This document shows, piece by piece, positions 45,167 to 56,291 of a stretch of 64,000 bases of DNA. Within the stretch, counting starts at the first letter, position 1, and the number at the start of each line of letters is the position of its first letter. The notes below the pieces were generated by a model. The model saw nothing but the letters and a program-made list of their open reading frames with translations, was not told the origin of the DNA and ran no database searches. Location: contig CM026390.1 of assembly GCA_014843695.1 (NCBI GenBank), positions 16,957,682-17,021,681 on the forward strand. Reading direction: 5' to 3'. The DNA comes from Archivesica marissinica. Its lineage: Eukaryota > Mollusca > Bivalvia > Venerida > Vesicomyidae. The translations under genes and the position numbers were made by a program.

Positions 45167-46705
45167 CCACTCGCTTACTCTATGTAACCCCTCGCTTACT
45201 CTATGTAACCCCTCGCTTACTCTATGTAACCCCTCGCTTACTCTATGTAACCCCTCGCTTACTCTATGTAACCCCTCGCTTACTCTATGTAACCCTCGCG
45301 TACTCTATGTAACCCCTCGCTTACTCTATGTAACCCCTCGCGTACTCTATGTAACCCCTAGCTTACTCTATGTACCCCTCGCTTACTCTATGTAACCCCT
45401 CGCTTACTCTATGTAACCCCTTAGCTTACTCTATGTAACCCTTAGCTTACTCTATGTAACCCTCGCATACTCTATGTAACCCTCGCGTACTCTATATAAC
45501 CCCTCGCTTACTCTATGTAACCCTTAGCTTACTCTTACCCTAACGTACTCTATGTAACCCCTCGCATACTCTATGTAACCACTCGCGTACTCTATGTAAC
45601 CCTCTCGTACTCTATGTAACCCTAGCTTACTCTATGTAACCCTCGCGTACTCTATGTAACCTCACGTACTTATGTAACCCCTCGCTTGCTCTATGTAACC
45701 CTCGCGTACTCTATGTAACCCTCGCGTACTCTATATAAACCCCTCGCTTACTCTATGTAACCCTTAGCTTACTCTATTTAACCCTAGCGTACTCTATGTA
45801 ACCCCTCGCATACTCTATGTAACCACTCGCGTACTCTATGTAACCCCTCGTACTCTATGTAACCCTAGCTTACTCTATGTAACCCCTCGCTTACTCTATG
45901 TACCCAGCTTCTCTGTGTAACCCCTCGCTTACTCTATGTAACCCATCGCTTACCTATGTAACCCCTCGTGTACTCTATGTAACCCCTAACTTACTCTATA
46001 TCCCCTCGCTATTAAACCCCTCGCATACTCTATGTACCCCCCTAGCTTACTCTAACCCTGCTTACTCTATGTAACCCCTAGCTTACTCTATGTAACCCCT
46101 CGCTTACTCTATGTAAGCCCTCGCGTACTCTATGTAACTATCGCCCTCGCATACTCTATGTAACCCTCGTACTCTATGTAACCCCTCGCGTATCTATGTA
46201 ACCCTCGCGTACTCTATGTAACCCCTCGCTACTCTATGTACCCCCGCTACTCTATGTAACCCCTCGCGTACTCTTGAACCCCTCGCGTACTTATGTAACC
46301 CCTCGCTTACTCTATGCCCCATCGCGTACTCTATGTAACCCCTCGCGTACTCTATGTAACCCCTCGCGTACTCTATGTAACCCCTCGCGTACTCTATGTA
46401 ACCCCTAGCTTACTCTATGTAACCCCTAGCTTACTCTATGTAACCCCTAGCTTACTCTATGTAAGCCCTCGCGTACTCTATGTAACCCCTAGCTTACTTA
46501 CTCTATGTAACCCCTAGCTTACTCTATGTAACCCCTAGCTTACTCTATGTAACCCCTAGCTTACTCTGTGTAACCCAGCTTACTCTATGTAACCCCTCGC
46601 TTACTCTATGTAACCCCTCGCTTACTCTATGTAACCCCTCGCTTGCGCTATGTAACCCCTCACGTACTCTATGTAACCCCTCGCATACTCTATGTAACCC
46701 CACAG
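45167..46705 (+). repeat. 21-bp minisatellite (CTCGCTTACTCTATGTAACC C)
   Basis: About 75 units with variants CGCGTACT, AGCTTACT and many 1-3 bp losses between 45530 and 46320. It includes TAACCC once per unit but is not telomeric. Confidence 0.94.
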
Positions 46706-47079
46706 TCATAGATCAAGTTCAAGTCCTACACAAATATCAAAAGCGACTTTAGTGTATTTAAACTCACTTTTACTAATATCAATAGATGTCAAGTTCTGCT
46801 TGCGTTATACCAAACATTTTAGACAGTATTGAGTACAGATAAGCTGCACATATATACAATTAATGGTTTCATTAAATAAAGAACAATGTACCCGAATCAC
46901 CAACAGCTTGAGTACATGTAGTTCAAGAATATCTCAATGTTAAAATTTCCTTAAGTAATATGCATAGTACTGTTTATATCTGAAATTATATAAACAGGAT
47001 ATTATTTCACTAATAATTAAATTATTTTTATAAAACATCAAGACAACGTTTTTTTAAAACGTTAGGTTTTTAAAGTTTA
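46706..47079. other. No recognised gene
   Basis: AT-rich. A stretch near 46960-47060 (ACAGGATATTATTTCACTAA ..AAACATCAAGACAACG) recurs diverged at 48590-48650, so it is a dispersed repeat. Confidence 0.45.
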
Positions 47080-47268
47080 TTTAACGTCGCTACCGGTTGC
47101 CCATTTAAGCGACGAGAAATCTAATAACACCTTTCCTGGGCAGGTTCCAGCCGTTAACAAGTACTTGGTGCACCAACCTCCGTAAGAAGCTGCCAACGTT
47201 TTCATATAAAGAGACACGGTCTATGTGGTACTCGAACCCGTGACCATCTGTGATGATAGGTTAGTATG
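47080..47268 (-). repeat. SINE-3 tail and SINE-5 body fragments (-)
   Basis: 47080-47120 is a reversed SINE-3 tail (TTATTTAACGTCGCTACCGG). 47131-47268 is SINE-5 (TTTCCTGGGCAGGTTCCAGC ... CGAACCCGTGACCATC). Confidence 0.72.
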
Positions 47269-47279
47269 AAATGAGTGCT

Positions 47280-47572
47280 TTACATTTATTTATCGTCGCT
47301 ACCGGTTGCCCATATGAGCGACGCTTCCTGAAGAGATTAGTCATTTAAATGTGTTGGATGATGGTGCAATGATACAGACAGAGGCCTATTCCAGAGACTC
47401 CTCTGGTTCTTTTACGTGCACGGTGTAAAGCACCGACATGAGACCTCGGTTTAAAGTCCCATCTGAAAGACTGTTAATTGTATTAGGGTCAGACGGGGGA
47501 TCGAACCTGCGATCTCTGAATTACCAGTCCAACGTAACCCCTCGCCATTGGACTACAGGCCCGTCTGTAATA
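47280..47572 (-). repeat. SINE-3 full copy (-)
   Basis: From reversed tail TTTATTTATCGTCGCTACCG to reversed head GACTACAGGCCCGTCTG. In the head, GTGTTACC is replaced by GTAACCCCTCGCC. Confidence 0.85.
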
Positions 47573-47986
47573 TGAAATCTTACAAACCAGCTGGAGTAGC
47601 TCTAGAATATCTCAATGTTCGGGTTCCCTGTAAGTAACACATTTAAAGTGATATTCCTTTTCAAACTGGCTGTCATACAATTGTATTCGTAACAAAACCA
47701 CTCTTGCTCAAGTTTTGCAGTAATGCAATCCATCCGTTCTTCATAGACTTCAACATTGCTAATCTAAGTTTACCTTTTTTTCGTTCTGCTATCTTCGTAT
47801 CTACGAAACACATCATAATTGTAACATATTAGCGTATTTGTAATATTTTAGTTTTATATCATGCCATTCGGTTATTGTTTTAGACTAGACCGGAAGTAAT
47901 TAAAGGAGTCTACCATTTTCTGTGTTTTGTTAATCACTACATGTATGGTGTCAGAAGTGGGATACGAACCCACGCCCCACACAGCA
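47573..47986. other. No recognised gene
   Basis: AT-rich. 47948-47985 (AAGTGGGATACGAACCCACG) looks like a reversed B box of another tRNA-derived element. Confidence 0.4.
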
Positions 47987-48377
47987 ATGAACAAATCGTA
48001 ATAACAATGAAAAAATCATAATAACAATGAACAAATCATAATAACAATGAAAAATCATAATAACAATGAACAAATCATAATAACAATGAACACATCATAG
48101 TAACAATGAACACATCATAATAACAATGAAGAAATCATAATAACAATGAACACATAATAATAACAATGAACAAATCGTAATAACAATGAACAAATCGTAA
48201 TAACAATGAACACATCATAATAACAATGAACACATCATAATAACAATGAACACATCATAATAACAATGAACACATCATAATAACAATGAACAAATCGTAA
48301 TAACAATAAACACATCATAATAACAATGAATAAATCATAATAACAATGAACTAATCATAATAACAATAAGCACATCT
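47987..48377 (+). repeat. 20-bp minisatellite (AATAACAATGAACA[AC]ATC[AG]T)
   Basis: About 19 units, uniform and AT-rich. Confidence 0.93.
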
Positions 48378-48941
48378 AACAGGTAACAACAATGAAATTA
48401 ATCACTATTAGAATTGTTTTATTAAAACTACAGGCAAGGAAAATAGGGCTCTCGTATAAAGTGAACATTTTGTCTTTGTTAACAGGACTATAAAACTAGT
48501 AATGACATGATAATATTATGCTGTTTATATAATTTCAGAAATAAAAATTAATACATGTATTATATTAATATTTATTCCTGAAATTATGTAAACAGGGTAG
48601 CATTTAACTATTAATTAAGTCATTTCTAAAACATCGAGACAACGTCTTTAAAAAGTATGAAATCTTACCCCGACTGAGGAAGTTCACGCATAGTTCAGTA
48701 TGAGAGATTTTAGTGGTAAATTAGATAAATATTTCTTATCGGTAATGGGTTTTGGTATTTATAACTTATTTCATCAAGTTTCTCTCACGTGGTTGGTTGT
48801 AAGATTGATTGATTGATAGTTGGCATGGATTAAAAACGTCAGAAATACAACATCCGGTTTGGAGACGTAACGAAGTGTTACGGTCTATTCCGCTCGTGAC
48901 TATATATACATTATATCAGGATCTATTTTCATTTTTATAGA
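48378..48941. other. No recognised gene
   Basis: AT-rich, with the second copy of the dispersed repeat also seen at 46960-47060. Nothing else is supported. Confidence 0.4.
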
Positions 48942-49222
48942 CGGATCTGTAGTCCTGTGGTAACACGCTGGACTGGTAATCCATGGATCGCAGGTTCAAT
49001 CCCCCGTCTGACCCTATTAAAATTAACCGTCTTTCAGATGGGATGTTAAACCGAGGTATCGTGTCGGTGCTGTACACCGTGCAGGTACAAGAACCAGAGG
49101 AGACTCTGGAATGGGTCTCTCTCTGTATCATGCACTATCCTCCAAAATCTAAAACGACTAATCTCTTCAGGAGGCGTCGCTCATATGGGCAACCGGTAGC
49201 GACGATAAATAAACGTAAAACA
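48942..49222 (+). repeat. SINE-3 full copy (tRNA-derived)
   Basis: Head GACGGATCTGTAGTCCTGTG...GGATCGCAGGTTCAATCCCC and complete body and tail. The frame on it is not a gene. Confidence 0.87.
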
Positions 49223-49423
49223 ACAACATAAAATTATAAAATGTTGCTTATGTTTATAGGTGTGATCACTTCTTTCATTTTATATACTATTTCATTCTAT
49301 ATACTATAGATGGATTTATTAATGTCGTTCATGACATTTTCAGAAGGGTTAGGTAAATCAGTGAATTGATGTACATGTACTACTTTTGGCAACGCAAAAT
49401 ACTTGATTACAGTAACCGTCTCC

Positions 49424-49655
49424 GTGGCCTAGTGGTTAAGGCGTCAGAATCTTGTTCGAATCTTGTCAGGGGCAGTTCTGATATGGCCGGTTGGTGAGCC
49501 GCCAGCTAGTTAAATAATGGTTACCGATTACCTACCAGCCTGGCATACAAACATAGGATTCGGGAAGTACTGATGTTCATAAAAAAAGAGGTGCCTCATA
49601 CGTCAGAAATGGCTGGCCATTTAAATAGGGGTGACACTATAATAAACAAACACTT
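49424..49655 (+). repeat. SINE-7 copy (tRNA-derived)
   Basis: The head CCGTCTCCGTGGCCTAGTGG...GTTCGAATCTTGTC is tRNA-like. The body matches 37908-38060 on the other strand. It ends near GGGGTGACACTATAATAAAC. Confidence 0.65.
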
Positions 49656-50007
49656 TACTTTACTTGTGACTTTGTCTAGACATGTTAATGTGTGGTTGCC
49701 ATTGCTTCAGACAGTTTGTAAATTCTTGCAGCTTTGGTTCTAAATTTAATTTAATGTTAAGCTATTTATTTGTGCTGAAAACCATTCCCTGAGTGTTTCA
49801 TTTTAATTCGTCCCGGTAAATATGTTTGGAGCTCAGTATTCTATATGAGCGACTTTAAACCCCAAAAACAAAACAATATATTACTGAATAATGTTGCAGC
49901 TATGTTTATTTAAACATTAATAGTAGAAGTAGTAGTACATGTATATATATTTATTGTCTAATTAATATTTTTCTATTGATTTCCAATGTTTGCTTCTCTC
50001 ATTGCAG

Positions 50008-50075
50008 CATTTGCGGACTTGTAGTAGGACTGATTGCCATATGTCCATGCATCTATTATATAAGAAAGAGAATAG
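50008..50075 (+). CDS. Transmembrane-segment exon of an unidentified gene
   Basis: The exon lies between a strong acceptor (CTTCTCTCATTGCAG) and GTAAGT. It is 68 nt, entered in phase 2 and left in phase 1. It encodes ICGLVVGLIAICPCIYY followed by IRKRI: one hydrophobic helix with a PC-x-YY end and a basic stop-transfer stretch, giving a type I topology. The juxtamembrane Cys/Tyr pattern recalls small Shisa- or CYYR-type membrane proteins, but this is only a resemblance. The extracellular exon or exons upstream were not found. A foldback element starts 9 bp after the donor. Confidence 0.5.
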
Positions 50076-50084
50076 GTAAGTTGT

Positions 50085-50245
50085 ACCACAGGAACTTGAA
50101 ATGTTATCCATAAGCCACCAAAGGTCTCGTACCTCTATCATAGGACACCCCCTCTATCTTTTTTTAATAGAGGGGGGTGTCCTAGGATAGAGGTACGAGA
50201 CCTTTGGTGGCTTATGGAGAAAATTTCAAGTTCCTGTGGTTGTAC
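50085..50245. repeat. About 160-bp foldback palindrome beside a 5' splice site
   Basis: Arms of about 73-78 bp (CCACAGGAACTTGAAAT ... GGACACCCCCTCTAT and complement) around a short TTTTTTTAA loop. It starts 9 bp after the donor of the transmembrane exon. Confidence 0.88.
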
Positions 50246-50305
50246 TTTCATTTTCGGGTTGTAGTTCATTTTCCAAAAGTGGCATTCTTCTTTCAAAACT
50301 GTTAT

Positions 50306-51200
50306 TTCATTGTTCATCAGAGTAGCCGGAGTGGTTGAGTAGAAGGTAAACTCATTTCATTGTTCATCACAGTAGCCGGAGTGGTTGAGTAGAAGGTAAA
50401 CTCATTTCATTGTTCATCACAGTAGCCGGAGTGGTTGAGTAGAAGGTAAACTCATTTCATTGTTCATCACAGTAGCCGGAGTGGTTGAGTAGAAGGTAAA
50501 CTCATTTCATTGTTCATCACAGTAGCCGGAGTGGTTGAGTAGAAGGTAAACTCATTTCATTGTTCATCACAGTAGCCGGAGTGGTTGAGTAGAAGATAAA
50601 CTCATTTCATTGTTCATCACAGTAGCCGGAGTGGTTGAGTAGAAGGTAAACTCATTTCATTGTTCATCACAGTAGCCGGAGTGGTTGAGTAGAAGGTAAA
50701 CTCATTTCATTGTTCATCACAGTAGCCGGAGTGGTTGAGTAGAAGGTAAACTCATTTCATTGTTCATCAGAGTAGCCGGAGTGGTTGTGTAGAAGGTAAA
50801 CTCATTTCATTGTTCATCAGAGTAGCCGGAGTGGTTGAGTAGAAGGTAAACTCATTTCATTGTTCATCAGAGTAGCCGGAGTGGCTGAGTAGAAGGTAAA
50901 CTCATTGCATTGTTCATCAGAGTAGCCGGAGTGGCTGAGTAGAAGGTAAACTCATTTCATTGTTCATCAGAGTAGCCAGAGTGGTTGTGTAGACGGTAAA
51001 CTCATTTCATTGTTCATCAGAGTAGCCGGAGTGGTTGTGTAGAAGGTAAACTCATTTCATTGTTCATCAGAGTAGCCGGAGTGATTTGTGTAGAAGGTAA
51101 ACTCATTGCATTGTTCATCAGAGTAGCCGGAGTGGTTGTGTAGAAGGTAAACTCATTTCATTATTCATTAGAGTAGCCGGAGTGGCTGAATAGAAGGTAA
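50306..51200 (+). repeat. 50-bp minisatellite
   Basis: About 17.5 units (AGTAGCCGGAGTGGTTGAGT core plus CATTTCATTGTTCATCAC). The first nine units are almost identical; the last eight carry TCATCAG and GGTTGTGT variants. Confidence 0.95.
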
Positions 51201-51287
51201 ACACAAAGCAGAAAATGCAGTTTTTGTACCATCTGAATTAATTTTGATGTTTAGTGAATTATCGTAATGGCTGCCAGTCACATCATA

Positions 51288-53030
51288 TCCTGATACTATA
51301 GTCTGTACCACTACTATATGTCGTACCAACCACAAAACCACAAAAACACAACAAACATGTACCACAAAAAATATCCTGATACTATAGTCTGTACCACATA
51401 TCCTGATACTATAGTCTGTACCACATATCCTGATACTATAGTCTGTACCACATATCCTGATACTATAGTCTGTACCACATATCCTGATACTATAGTCTGT
51501 ACCACATATCCTGATACTATAGTCTGTACCACATATCCTGATACTATAGTCTGTACCACATATCCTGATACTATAGTCTGTACCACATATCCTGATACTA
51601 TAGTCTGTACCACATATCCTGATACTATAGTCTGTACCACATATCCTGATACTATAGTCTGTACCACATATCCTGATACTATAGTCTGTACCACATATCC
51701 TGATACTATAGTCTGTACCACATATCCTGATACTATAGTCTGTACCACATATCCTGATACTATAGTCTGTACCACATATCCTGATACTATAGTCTGTACC
51801 ACATATTCTGATACTATAGTCTGTACCACATATCCTGATACTATAGTATGTATCACATATACTGATACTATAGTATGTACCACATATCCTGATACTATAG
51901 TCTGTACCACATATCCTGATACTATAGTCTGTACCACATATCCTGATCCTATAGTCTGTACCACATATAATGATACTATAGTATGTACCACATATCCTGA
52001 TACTATAGTCTGTATCACATATTCTGATACTATAGTCTGTACCACATATCCTGATACTCTAGTCTGTACCACATATCCTGATACTATAGTCTGTACCACA
52101 TATCCTGATACTATAGTCTTTAACACATATCCTGATACTATAGTCTGTACCACATATCCTGATACTATAGCCTGTACCACATATCCTGATACTATAGCCT
52201 GTACCACATATCCTGATCCTATAGTCTGTACCACATATAATGATACTATAGTATGTACCACATATCCTGATACTATAGCCTGTACCACATATAATGATAC
52301 TATAGCCTGTACCACATATCATGATACTATAGCCTGTACCACATATCCTGATCCTATAGTATGTACCACATATAATGATACTATAGTATGTACCACATAT
52401 CCTGATACTATAGCCTGTACCACATATCCTGATACTATAGCCTGTACCACATATAATGATACTATAGTATGTACCACATATCCTGATACTATAGCCTGTA
52501 CCACATATCCTGATCCTATAGTCTGTACCACATATAATGATACTATAGTATGTACCACATATCCTGATACTATAGCCTGTACCACATATCCTGATACTAT
52601 AGTCTGTACCACATATCCTGATACTATAGTCTGTACCACATATCCTGATACTATAGTCTGTACCACATATCCTGATCCTATAGCCTGTACCACATATCCT
52701 GATCCTATAGTATGTACCACATATCCTGATACTATAGCCTGTACCACATATCCTGATCCTATAGTCTGTACCACATATCCTGATACTATAGCCTGTACCA
52801 CATATCCTGATACTATAGTCTGTACCACATATCCTGATCCTATAGTCTGTACCACATATAATGATCCTATAGTCTGTACCACATATAATGATACTATAGT
52901 ATGTACCACATATCCTGATACTATAGCCTGTACCACATATAATGATACTATAGCCTGTACCACATATCCTGATACTATAGCCTGTACCACATATAATGAT
53001 ACTATAGTCTGTACCACGTATCCTGATATG
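51288..53030 (+). repeat. 27-bp minisatellite (open on both strands)
   Basis: About 64 units of CATATCCTGATACTATAGTC plus TGTACCA. 27 bp without stops gives frames of 732 and 333 codons (YPDTIVCTT repeats and their antisense), which I read as non-coding. The first 17 units are almost uniform; later units mix TATAATG, CCTATAG and GCCTGT variants. Confidence 0.94.
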
Positions 53031-53668
53031 GTGTACCATACAGGGTGCATATGGTGTACCATAATAGGTTACATACGATGTACCATAATAGGTTGCATAT
53101 GGTGTACCATAATAGGTTGGATATGGTGTACCATAATAGGTTGCATATGGTGTACCATAATAGGTTGCATATGGTGTACCATACAGGGTGCATATGGTGT
53201 ACCATACAGGTTACATACGATGTACCATAATGGGTTGGATATGGTGTACCATACATGGTGCATATGGTGTACCATAATAGGTTGGATATGGTGTACCATA
53301 ATGGGTTGGATATGGTGTACCATAATAGGTTGCATATGGTGTACCATAATAGGTTGGATATGGTGTACCATAATGGGTTGGATATGGTGTACCATAATAG
53401 GTTGCATATGGTGTACCATAATAGGTTGGATATGGTGTACCATAATGGGTTGGATATGGTGTACCATAATAGGTTGCATATGGTGTACCATACAGGGTGC
53501 ATATGGTGTACCATAATAGGTTGCATATGGTGTACCATACAGGTTACATACGATGTACCATAATATGTTGCATATGGTGTACCATACAGGGTGCATATGG
53601 TGTACCGTACAGGTTACATACGATGTACCATAATAGGTTGCATAATTATGGTGTACCATACGGAGTAC
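53031..53668 (+). repeat. 24-bp minisatellite
   Basis: About 26 units of ATGGTGTACCATAATAGGTT plus GCAT or GGAT. Each unit has the palindrome GGTGTACC or TGGTGTACCA. It starts exactly where the 27-bp array ends. Confidence 0.93.
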
Positions 53669-53874
53669 AGGGTTACAGTGCTAAATGTAGTGTGTATTAA
53701 TTAATACATATATAGGTAATGCTATACATAATAATACTGTATAAACATCTTATATGTGTACGTCATGTTTTTAAAGCAGGCCGCCATAGATCAGGGCTCA
53801 TTTTAATGGCGTTAAATGTGCAATCTTTTATTGGGGATGTTGCGGTGATAGATTTGTTGTTGCTAGGCAATGTT

Positions 53875-54186
53875 CAGGGTTCATTCTAGGTCAGAATTTT
53901 TGGGAGAAGTGAGAAAGCGCGTGATCTCTTCCTTAAATGGTGTTCTTTAATATACTTCTGCAAAATAGGGTTAAAATGCACAGTACAACCATTAAATACA
54001 ACATTTGAATAGAAGGAGTGGTTTATAATGGGCCAGTGTATCTTACTAGACACAATTTTGTTTGAAAATCGTAAAAACCAAAACATATTTTTTTTTATCT
54101 AAGTGGGACCCCCAGAGAGCGAAGTCAGGGTCCCTACTCCCTAGGGCGACAATTTCGCCCACATCGCCCTCTAAACTGATCCCTGA
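53875..54186. mobile_element. Possible hAT-like non-autonomous element
   Basis: Ends CAGGGTTC and GATCCCTG with AATGTT on both sides. The interior has CCCAGAGAGCGAAGTCAGGG. The inverted ends are short and imperfect, so this is tentative. Confidence 0.4.
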
Positions 54187-54299
54187 ATGTTACCATGGTG
54201 ATGCGAGTTTGAAAGCATGTGTTATGTTATGTTATATTTCGGGTTTTACGCCTGCATCAGCACCATTTTGGGCTATATCGCCGGCGGGCAGTTTACTTA

Positions 54300-54486
54300 A
54301 CAACACCTTTCCTGGGCAGGCTCCAGCGGTTAACCAGTACTTGGGTGCACCAACCTCCGTAAGAAACTGCCAACTTTTTCATATAAATGAGACACGGCCT
54401 GAGCGGGGCTCGAACCCGTGACCATCAGTGATGATAGGTTACAGTGGTATACAAGTCAGCGACCTTAACCACTCGACCACGGAGGC
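54300..54486 (-). repeat. SINE-5 full copy (-)
   Basis: Minus strand begins with a tRNA-like head CCTCCGTGGTCGAGTGGTTA ... ACGGGTTCGAGCCCCGC and ends near GGAGCCTGCCCAGGAAAGG. The frame over it is not a gene. Confidence 0.8.
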
Positions 54487-54639
54487 GGATTGAAAGCATG
54501 TGTATCTGGTTACTTGATCTCAACATTTACTAGCTAGATACATTTAGTTTCTGGACATATGGGGACAGCAATTACGACTATCAACGCTCTTGCTAAAGCT
54601 TGACATTTTAAAAGATCGCCGAAATGCATCCATCGTGAA

Positions 54640-54848
54640 CTGTAGTCCAGTGGTAACACGCTGGACTGGTAATCCAGGGATTGCAGGTTCGATCCCCTGT
54701 CTTACCCTAATAAAATTAACAGTCTTTCAGATGAGACGTTAAAACGTGTCGGTGCTTTACACCGTGCACGTAAAAGAACCATACGATCGAACCCGGGTCG
54801 CATTGTGAGAATCGAGCGCACTAACAACTGCGCTAATCAGACAGCCAA
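54640..54848. repeat. SINE-3 (+, truncated body) followed by SINE-2 head (-)
   Basis: 54640-54782 has the SINE-3 head and first body half, with a deletion in GAGGTCTC. 54783-54848 is a reversed SINE-2 head (GATCGAACCCGGGTCGCATT ... CTGCGCTAATCAGACAGCC). Confidence 0.78.
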
Positions 54849-54849
54849 A

Positions 54850-55215
54850 CAAGTGGGGAGATCCAGTTCATCTACAACACCTTCCAATCAGATCTACCCG
54901 CACAGGACGTCACGGAGTTTGAATGTAAAATACGTCGATGGAGAGCTAACACATTGTAGAAGCAGCACCATCGTCCACTTTGGAGACGCATGGGCATATG
55001 TCACTAGGGAATTGTACCCACATATAGTTACCTGCTTACATATACTGCTTGCCATGCCGGTATCCACTGCTACTGCCGAACGTTCGCCCTGCAGTATGAG
55101 ACACTTGAAAACCTACCTTCGGTCTACAATGTCTATATTGTGCGGATTGGGTGCACATACATCGAGACATTAACACTGCCCTGGTCATTGGTGGCTTCGC
55201 TGGGAGGATAGAAGA
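54850..55215 (+). pseudogene. hAT transposase C-terminal dimerisation fragment
   Basis: The frame reads ELYPHIVTCLHILLAMPVST and then ATAERSPCSMRHLKTYLRST. This is the conserved hAT C-terminal block (PVSTATAERSFS..LK.YLRSTM). The next expected portion (RLSGLALLHIHRD) is degraded into CGLGAHTSRH and a stop. No upstream transposase domain or terminal repeats were seen, so this is a dead fragment. Its 5' end abuts a minus-strand SINE head (54783-54848). Confidence 0.78.
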
Positions 55216-55612
55216 CTAGCTCTACTGGTCAACGTCTAGGATTGATTGATTGAGTAGGTCTTATGTAGGCTAGTCATCTGTCCTTTCTCCGTGTTCACCT
55301 CTCTATTTCTATAATCGTTTTTCAGCTATGACCCGTCATGCATTCAGTTTCTTACCAGAATGTAAATAATATTTTACAGAAATCGTCTAAGTATATAGTC
55401 TTATATATATATATGTGTTAAAGTAATTAATTGTTCAATAAATATGTGTTACGTAGGCATTTCAGAGTTATAAACTATAAGTCAAACCACACCTTTGCTA
55501 TCGAGAATAAAAAATTCAGTATGAAATAGCAACAGTCAACTAAATGAAAGCATTGTTCATATGATATCAAAATATCACCAGAATGTACCATTTGCATTCT
55601 ATATTTGTTCAG

Positions 55613-55746
55613 GGGGATGTCCCCCTAACCCCCTAACAGGAGGGGTACACGCCTTCCCCACTCGGCTATCCACGCCAACAATGGTGCGTACACTGAAAAT
55701 GGGCCCAAATACACCACTGATTACTCACAGAAACAATTATTATTAG
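55613..55746 (+). CDS. Tentative last exon, proline-rich cytoplasmic tail
   Basis: The acceptor TTCTATATTTGTTCAG ends at 55612. Phase 1 entry fits the phase 1 exit of the transmembrane exon at 50075, giving Gly at the join. It reads GCPPNPLTGGVHAFP and on to a TAG at 55744-55746, about 43 residues ending HRNNYY. A proline-rich tail would suit a small type I membrane protein. Against it are the 5.5-kb intron full of arrays, the C-rich start that could be transposon-derived, and the absence of a family match I can recognise. Confidence 0.3.
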
Positions 55747-56290
55747 CACATGTGAGTGAAAGTAAGGTATTATGATCCAGTTTTTGGATCCGTCTGTCCG
55801 TCACAAATGACATGTCGATGAAAAATATCACCTTAGCACATACTAACGACCTTCACAATAACAAAATATATGAAATAAATATATACATTTTAATAAAGAT
55901 TGCTTATGCAGGCATGACAATTTAAAAATCGGATATACATATACAATTCTTGCTAAATTGGTTATTTGTGCATAATAGAAACACCATAACACTTTAGGTC
56001 TCCTTGGAATTCATCTAAACATGGCCACAACTTATCTATTGATTGCTTTCGCACATGTAACAATTTGACACCCAGTGGATTCGAACCTATAGCAGTGATG
56101 AGCAGGCGCTATCAAATAAATGACCGTAACCACCCTGCCACTGGGACCTCCCTTACTCATGCTCAACCATCATACCCTATTTGTTTTAGTCTCAACCAAA
56201 AATGTGTTAGTATAATTATGGTGGGAAGAGGGGATAGAAATCAGAAACCAAATTCACGGTCCATCTTGTCAACCCCACAACACAGTAGGC
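55747..56290. other. No recognised gene; one tRNA-like SINE head (-)
   Basis: AT-rich. 56072-56150 reads on the minus strand as a tRNA-like head (GGTCCCAGTGGCAGGGTGGT ... GGTTCGAATCCAC). Nothing else is supported. Confidence 0.5.
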
Positions 56291-56291
56291 C

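Noticed and set aside
45167..46705. Telomere-like TAACCC motifs
   Set aside because: The motif occurs once per 21-bp unit with unrelated sequence between, so it is an interstitial minisatellite.
47987..48377. CRISPR-like regular array
   Set aside because: Units follow each other without unique spacers and the genome is eukaryotic; the same holds for all other arrays here.
51318..53516. 732-codon open frame of YPDTIVCTT repeats, and a 333-codon frame on the other strand
   Set aside because: A 27-bp unit without stops opens frames on both strands automatically. There is no splice-supported non-repeat domain, the sequence runs on into a second array, and there is no start context.
54805..54850. 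5' part of the 122-codon frame before the hAT motif
   Set aside because: This part is a reversed SINE-2 head, not protein-coding sequence.
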